From positions 744,001 to 808,000 of the forward strand of contig SPDT01000002.1 in assembly GCA_008477525.1 (NCBI GenBank): DNA of 64,000 nt. The letters are read 5' to 3'. The notes under the pieces were generated by a model, which worked only from the letters and a program-made list of their open reading frames with translations, was not told the DNA's origin and did not search any database. The DNA is from Hypomyces perniciosus. Its lineage: Eukaryota > Ascomycota > Sordariomycetes > Hypocreales > Hypocreaceae. Each line of letters starts with the position of its first letter. Position 1 is the stretch's first letter. The position numbers and the translations under genes were made by a program. Of the stretch, positions 57,880 through 64,000 are shown in pieces.

Positions 57880-58842
57880 AGCTATACCGTGCTGTTTTAT
57901 CTCCGCCGGATGCAGCCACAAGTGATGTGTCGTGGGAGAAGTCTGCTAGTATAACCGAGCCACTATGGCCCATACCATCTACCGAGGCCGACGCCAGAAG
58001 AGACGAATCATGCGAGAAGGCAACGGTGTTGAACTTACATCAAATAGTGAATTTATTGTCTCAAATAGACTGAGACTTTCCAGAGTCTGCCCAGTCAGGC
58101 TTAATGCCTCCATCCAGTGGAGGAAATAACACGTTAGGAAGTTGTGAACTCTTTCGTTGTCAGAAACAGAGGTCTCCGCTTCCTGCAGATGGTACACCCA
58201 GTACAAACAAGCATACTGGAACTCTGGTGGAAGGTAAGCCTCAATTTGCTGTGGCCTGAGAGTCGATCGCAGCATGCCTGGATCTCGAATGCTATAAATA
58301 TTAGGTCTAAGGTGGCTCTCTATTAGACGCAGGTAATTGGCAGCCATCTGCGCGTAGGCTTGTTTCTTGTTTACCCAGAAAGGACTCTTCTCGTCCTTAT
58401 CAGGATCTATAAGAAAGTCCCGAAAAGAGACATACAACAACCTTACAGGAGACTTGGGTGATAGTGGTACGCGCAAGACTGAATGAAACATATCTAGTTA
58501 GTTATCAATAGTGTGTTTAGGGATGTTGATGATCTGGCTTTTGGCTGATGTTGAAAGGGGATTGGCCAGGATAACGATGGATCTAATAATATTTCGAAAC
58601 TGTTGGATTATTTTTTCCTGCTCTTTAATAGATAGACTAGAAATCAGATTCTTCAGCACAGGCATATATATTGTATTTAATCTTGATTCCTGGCTTCTTG
58701 TTTAAAAGACATTTTAGTCTTTTAGTTTCTCATCGGGGTCCCCGCATCTACGATCGGCAACAAAGCGACTGGCAGTGGCGGCAAAGATAAAGAGAGGAAT
58801 AGACATCCTCACTAGAGACTGGAGGTTGGATTGGCTAGGCCA
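57880..58842 (-). pseudogene. NACHT-WD40 (fungal NLR/STAND) pseudogene fragment
   Basis: Reading right to left on the minus strand, a single frame encodes the C-terminal part of a NACHT module as found in HET-E/NWD-type fungal NLR proteins: PLFIFAATASRFVADRR, then PVLKNLISSLSIKEQ, then SIVILANPLSTSA, then PVRLLYVSFRDFLIDP, then YACLYWVYHL. Three in-frame TAA stops interrupt it (58714-58716, 58702-58704 and 58498-58500). Beyond 57979 a different frame shows a WD40-like blade (GHSGSVILADFSHD, then GGDKTAR), so at least one frame break follows. The P-loop and N-terminal effector domain are absent; there is nothing recognisable to the right of about 58860. CAA-to-TAA changes beside AT-rich DNA suggest RIP. 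It is a relic, not a working gene. Confidence 0.85.
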
Positions 58843-59155
58843 GGTTATTAGTATAAACCCGTGTGCAGAGAAATTTGGCCAGATTAAAGCAAGATATATA
58901 CGGAGTACTTGAACTCATCTCAGTAGTTGGGCTAATACCCGCCTTTGTGCATGGGTTTAAGCTTAACTGCAGTTAATATCTATTATATAGGAGTAACTAG
59001 ACACTTTGGATGCATAATAAAACAGATCTAACTCAGCGATAGCTATAGAGATACATATAACCTGGCTACTCGCAAACAATGCAGACTCACACAAAACATA
59101 TGGCACGCTCTACATAACCCTCATCAAAAGAACATATATACAGCTTTCATCTCCA
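58843..59155. other. Intergenic region 3' of the polyketide synthase
   Basis: No gene. One TACGGAGTA copy lies at about 58909. Confidence 0.6.
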
Positions 59156-62100
59156 TCACACTCCTTCCACCAGCGACTTCACAATTTCGGCAGCCTGAGA
59201 AACACATTTAAAGAACTCTTCTATCTTCCCCGCTCTCCCAGTAAGAGAATATATGACACTGTAAGTTTGAACATATTAGTAACGAAGCACGCAGCTACAA
59301 TCTCAAAGCACAGGAAAAGAAGACTGACTCATTATCCTCAATAGAGTACTGCACCCGCACCATGTCAGGAGCCGTGTCGATACACACGGAATCTGGGGCA
59401 GACCCGTTAATCAAAAACGTGACGAACAACTGTTGCTTCATCACCGGATCGTCGAACAAAGCTGGTTTTGTTTCCCCCTCGGGCCATAAGTGCTCGATAA
59501 TCGTCAACAACCGCACGTGGCTTCCACCAGCAATAGAGCAGGCGCGCAGGCCGGCATTTAGGCCATGGGCTGCCTCGAGTAGCATCTCGCGTCGCTCTGC
59601 TGCTGGGATGTTGCTGTTCGCTGCGGCGTTGCAGAACCTCGCCGTAGAGGCATTCACGTTCTGCACGAGATCTACGCGGCCACGATGATAGTGGGCTAAC
59701 GAGACTGGCTCGTATGAAGGCACGTTCCGCCCGTGGAAGAGTCGGCTCGCCAAGAGAAGCATCACCTCTATGACGCCCTTGACGGGAAATCCGTGCGTGA
59801 TGAGCAACTGTTTGCCGAAGTTGGGCGTGCGCAGACGGAGGTACTCGCGTTGTGCTAGATCAGTGGCGTAACCATCGCGGAGTGTTATCATCTGGGAGTC
59901 AATATCTGGTGTTGTGACCACCGTATACTCCTCCAGAAGGATACTGGAGTGTCCATTGGCACCCTTTATAGATGGGTTGGAGCTGGGCTCGTAAACGCGA
60001 AAAGCCTCATGTATCCATTCGGTCATGCGGTGCACGGTCAGGCCATCAATCATCGTGTGCTCAGCTATGTAGGAAGATACACCGTTGGCAAAGACAACGA
60101 ACTGGAGGCCTTTGTCATGCCAGCGGTTGAAGCTGTTAATGTCGCCTAAAAGAGTCTGCGTCACGCGCTGTACGTTGGTGGGTGCCACGCCCTCGTCTAG
60201 GCATACTATGAATGCGGCCGTCTCGATGGTTTGAAGGTAGTCGAGGTTCTTGGGATCTATCTCGAGGAGTGTTTCCCTTGTCTAGGAAGTGTTGTCAGCT
60301 ATTCTGTCTTTCTGCAATGCCAGTGACGCGATACGAACCTTAGCCCAGAGATCTCGATGGCTCGCTGAGACGATACCCATCAGCGAAGCATGAGCATCGT
60401 TCACTCGATGCACAATCGCATCAAAGATGGCCTTGAGCCTCTCAACGGAAGCATTCTTTTCGCCCTCTCGGAGCATCACTTTGAACACATGCCCGCGCCG
60501 CATCACAACGCAATAGTCACCTGCATACTTCATCGTCTTGTCCTGGCTTATTCCGGGCTCGCGGGTGGTATTGAAGAGCCAGTTCCAGGAGTCGGTACAG
60601 GATGGAGTGTCCATGTACCAGTGAGGTTCAAGTGTGCCGGCCTCGACAGCCTGCTTGAAACTGAAGGCAGCTGTGGCGATCAGGGCCGCACGTTCTGACT
60701 GGGTATGTGGGACAGCGCTTTCGTGGTGTGTGGCCACGAAGCTGGAGTAAATTAGAGGGTGTCGCTGTCTCAAATGATGCGCTTTGGGGAAGAGATCAGC
60801 ACACCAGCTCTCGACGCTCGCATCATTTGCCTGTTGTACCAGCTCCTCATAGAGCCTGCGAGATGTGCTCCCTTCTGCGGTAAAGGCATCTATGGCTACC
60901 CGAAGGTTTTCGAGCTCCTCAGGCGTCGCGTAGCTACTGGCATTGTTCAGATGGTCATATAGTGTCTTCTCAAGGTCTGGAATAGGATGTCTCGGAAGCT
61001 CCTTGGCCCTCCTACAGCACTCATATCTATGAATGCCCACAGTGAGGTTCTCTGCTTCCACCTGTCCCCCCACCTCTTGCGGTGGCTGTGGCTCTTCGAC
61101 TGCCTCAATGTTGTCGCCCTTTCGAATACTATCATCTACGAGCCTGGATCGCGATGCTAGAGTTATGGCGAGAGCCGGAATGTTTTTGGCATCTGTCAAC
61201 TGCGAGACCTGGAGTGTCGTCTGGAACGTGCGGACAATCCAGTTCTTCAACTCGATAGAAACTAAGGAATCTAGGCCAAAATCCCGAAGCGGCGTATCAA
61301 GACCGATATCCTCAAAGGGTCGGTCAAGAAATAGGGAGAATTTCTCCACGACAACCTGTGCAATGAGCTCCCCCGCCTCGTCGATTGACTTTGCGGCCTT
61401 GAGCGACTTCTCCAAGTCGGTCTTTTCATCCGACTTTGCGGAATCATCGGAGGTAGCGAGGCAAGGCAACATGCTGAACATGGGGTTGGCGAGCGCAAAC
61501 TCATCCTGAACAGCTGTCATCGATTGACGGTCGAAGCCCATGATGGACTGGACCGTGCCCTCTTCAATGACTTGCCGGCCCATGGAGTGCTTGAGGATCC
61601 TGAACACCTCGTCGAAGGACATCAGCACGGCACCTTTTCTCATGAGTGCTTGCTGTCGTATTGGTAAAGAAGTGATTGCGTCAGAACCATCCACAGCACC
61701 CAGATTGAGCGTGATATATCTTGTCTTATTGGCGTTGCCAAACTGTCCATGGGCAAAAGCATCGAGGAACGCGTTTCCGGCGCTGTAGTTTGACTGTCCT
61801 GTCTTCCCGATGATGCTACTCACGGAAGATAACATTATAAAGAAGTCAAGATCGGGAGAGCTGAAGGCATCGTTCAAATACATGGTACCGTGGACCTTGG
61901 GCCCCAAAGAGGTGAGGTAATCATCTAGGCTCATGTGAGCCATAGGATGGTCCCTAAGAACCATGCCAGCTTGGATTATTCCCTTTACAGGAGGCATGGA
62001 GCGCTTGCAGATTTCAGCGGCCTCGCAGACACTGGTTTCATCCGTAATATCACACTGGATGATGTGAAGGGTCCCACCAAGCCGGGTAATCTCTTCCTCA

Positions 62101-64000
62101 AATTCCTTTTTAGAGTCGTTGGACAGAGTGCGACGAGAGAGAGTAGTTATATGTCCGGCCCCATGCTGCGCCAGGAAACGGGACATCCTTCTCCCTAAAT
62201 CACCGAGACCACCAGAAACGAGGTAACTTCCATCCTGACTGAGTCTCAGCGGCGTCGGGGGAGGCAAGGTAGCCTTCACCATTGTGCCGGGATGAGCCTC
62301 AACGATGATCTTGCCAATATGCTTCCGGCCAGCAATTGACCGGAACGCAGCCTCAACATTATCGATAGTCATGACGTTAAGCGGGTCAACCTCACGCAGG
62401 ATACCCTGCTCAAACATTTCGACGACCTTTCCAAAACTGTCATACATCTGTCGAGGCTGCTTGGCGAAGAGAATGAACAGATCAACGGCCGCAAAAGTGG
62501 CGCATTTGTCAAACGGAACCATGCTCAGATGGCTTCGCTTATAGATATCTGCCTTGCCTATCTCCACCATGGTACCGAGGTCGGCAATGCACTCCCAACT
62601 GTCGTTCAACATCTCGCCGGCAAGAGAGTTCAAGACCACATCCACTCCCTTGTTTTTTGTGAGGCGCATGACACCCTTCTTGAATCTCCCGGTGCGTGAG
62701 GAAAAGATGTGGCTTTCTGGAACGCCATAACAGTCCATGATCAACTTACGCTTCTCGATACTTCCAACTGTAGCGAAGACCTCAGCACCAAGGTGCTGCG
62801 CGATCTGGATAGCGGCTTGACCAACGCCCCCTGAAGCAGCTTGGATAAGGACGGTCTGACCCTTTTCTAATCGAGCCACCGTCACCAGACAATGGTAAGC
62901 TGTCAAAAAAACCATCGGAATGGATGCCGCGGCGACAAAGCTCATGTTGTCTGGAAAAATACGAGCCCACAGGCCCTTGACTCTTGCCTGGCTAGCAAAC
63001 GGCTCAGCACCACAAGCCATGACACGATCACCTACCTTATATTTGCAATGCATATCATCACCCACAGCGGTTACAATGCCGGCGACCTCGCCCGTCATTG
63101 GAAGTCCGGGTGTCATCTGGCCCAGGGCAATGAAGACGTCTCGGAAGTTCACGCCATATGCCCTTGCCTCGATGGCAATCTCGTCAGCAGCTAGCGGCGC
63201 CGTAGCCTTATCATCATGGACGAAGCACAGGCTGTTTAGCAGCCCTGGCATCCCTACCTCTAGCTTGAGCGGACGGTCTGGTATCCCGTAGGCGCAAGTC
63301 TCAATACCGGCCTGGCCGTTGTACAAGCTATTCCATCGCTTGAAGCAAGTGTCGACATGCAAACGGGGCACTAGGAGGTTACCATCCTCAAACGCATACT
63401 CAAACTCGTTGTCAACCTCTGAGCTGCTGTGTGGCCAAAATGTTTTATGAGCTACGGCAATGGTGGCATTCACCACAGTTTCAAGGACTGAAGACGTTAG
63501 AGGTTGGCGGACGTCGAGAGTGGTGAAGCGTACACCGGCGTTCTCACGGCGGAGCACACGCGCGATGCCACTGATGAGGCCTTTCTTGGCTGTGGCTTCA
63601 GGGGAGGGTTTTTCCTCAAGGGACACCCAGAGAAGATAACGACATCTCGTTACAAGCAGTTTGATGCTTTCGAACATTGTGTCGGAGGGACGAAGCAGGA
63701 TGGGAGAGTCGGCGTTGTCGAGCACAATATAAACCATATCATTGCCTTGCACGCTTTCTTGGTTGAGAAAATCGAAAGCTTCGTTGGTGCACTTGATGCC
63801 CTCCTTTTCAATAGCGGTTGATAGGTTTGTACCGACTGACTGAATCAGAGATGTAGCGTGTCCTAATAGAAGGGTGACCTTGTTTGGTTGCTCAGCTTTG
63901 ACTGTCTCGACTGCCTTGGATACCATCATAGCAGATCTGGGTGCTGGGTCTTCATGGTCATATGAGACTAACTCAATGCCATTGAAAGACTGCTGTCGGA
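59156..64000 (-). CDS. Reducing polyketide synthase with C-terminal carnitine-acyltransferase-type domain, partial
   Basis: The C-terminal part of an iterative highly reducing PKS; the frame is open at the right window edge, so KS, AT, DH and MT should lie outside. Exons: >64000-60339, 60281-59329 and 59258-59156, with introns of 57 and 70 bp, the second using a GTCAGT donor. Domains in order: linker/pseudo-KR; enoyl reductase (about 63200-62300, with QAASGGVGQAA and NSLAGEMLN); ketoreductase (about 62230-61500, SGGLGDLGRRM and catalytic QSNYSAGN); acyl carrier protein (about 61330-61200, phosphopantetheine Ser in GLDSLV); and a carnitine/choline acyltransferase fold to the end, with the catalytic His in AEHTMIDG. 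In such fusions, as in a Trichoderma virens enzyme, the last domain releases product by transesterification. The Arg expected after GRxD for binding the carnitine carboxylate appears to be Gln (GRVDLVQN). Confidence 0.94.

Noticed and set aside
57873..58073. 66-codon plus-strand frame MNKLYRAVL
   Set aside because: It is antisense to the WD40-like part of the NACHT pseudogene.
1..64000. tRNA, 5S rRNA or intact transposon genes
   Set aside because: I looked for A/B-box words, the 5S internal control region and transposase-like frames on both strands and saw none; a covariance-model scan would be more sensitive.

Overview
The window is nuclear DNA of a filamentous ascomycete. Introns are short (about 44-140 bp, one of about 425 bp), with GT..AG ends and CTAAC/CTGAC-like branch sites. 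Genes are monocistronic with kilobase-scale intergenic gaps. The gene set (GH55 glucanase, DIP2/CPS1-type adenylate-forming protein, reducing polyketide synthase, NACHT-WD40 remnant with RIP-like damage) points to Sordariomycetes, probably Hypocreales. The order-level placement is inference.

Layout. 0.5-2.8 kb (-): secreted GH55 exo-beta-1,3-glucanase, followed by a 5.2 kb gene-poor gap rich in a dispersed TACTCCGTA/TACTTCGTA motif. 8-10.4 kb (-): F-box/WD40 SCF adaptor of the beta-TrCP/FWD-1 type. 12.5-17.1 kb (+): DUF7704-like membrane protein, CAD/ADH6-type alcohol dehydrogenase, and a small WD40-like protein whose start codon seems to be split by an intron. 17.9-21.2 kb (-): 1120-residue repeat-rich membrane protein. 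23.7-26.7 kb (-): Vam7-type SNARE and a four-exon EB1/Bim1/Mal3. 27.7-29.5 kb (-): unresolved intron-rich accessory gene(s). 30.4-38.5 kb (+): DRS1 helicase, App1-type phosphatidate phosphatase, beta-trefoil-like membrane protein. 39-44.7 kb (-): DIP2/CPS1. 46.5-53.5 kb (+): unrecognised conserved-looking gene and low-affinity cAMP phosphodiesterase PDE1. 53.7-54.8 kb (-): flavin-reductase-like protein. From 55 kb the character changes: an unrecognised gene with a probable frame break, a very AT-rich block, a NACHT-WD40 pseudogene with TAA stops, and then the 3' part (ER-KR-ACP-carnitine acyltransferase) of a reducing polyketide synthase that runs off the right edge.

The left 54 kb is mostly conserved housekeeping: ribosome assembly (DRS1), vacuole fusion (VAM7), microtubule ends (EB1), cAMP (PDE1), lipid phosphatase (APP1) and protein turnover (FWD-1). 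The right 9 kb looks like the edge of an accessory, secondary-metabolite region. Three or four genes carry apparent one-base frame breaks, three of them in A/T runs. Uncorrected assembly indels are the simplest explanation, but each is listed separately because slippage or real decay would be more interesting. No tRNA, rRNA, CRISPR array or intact transposon was recognised.
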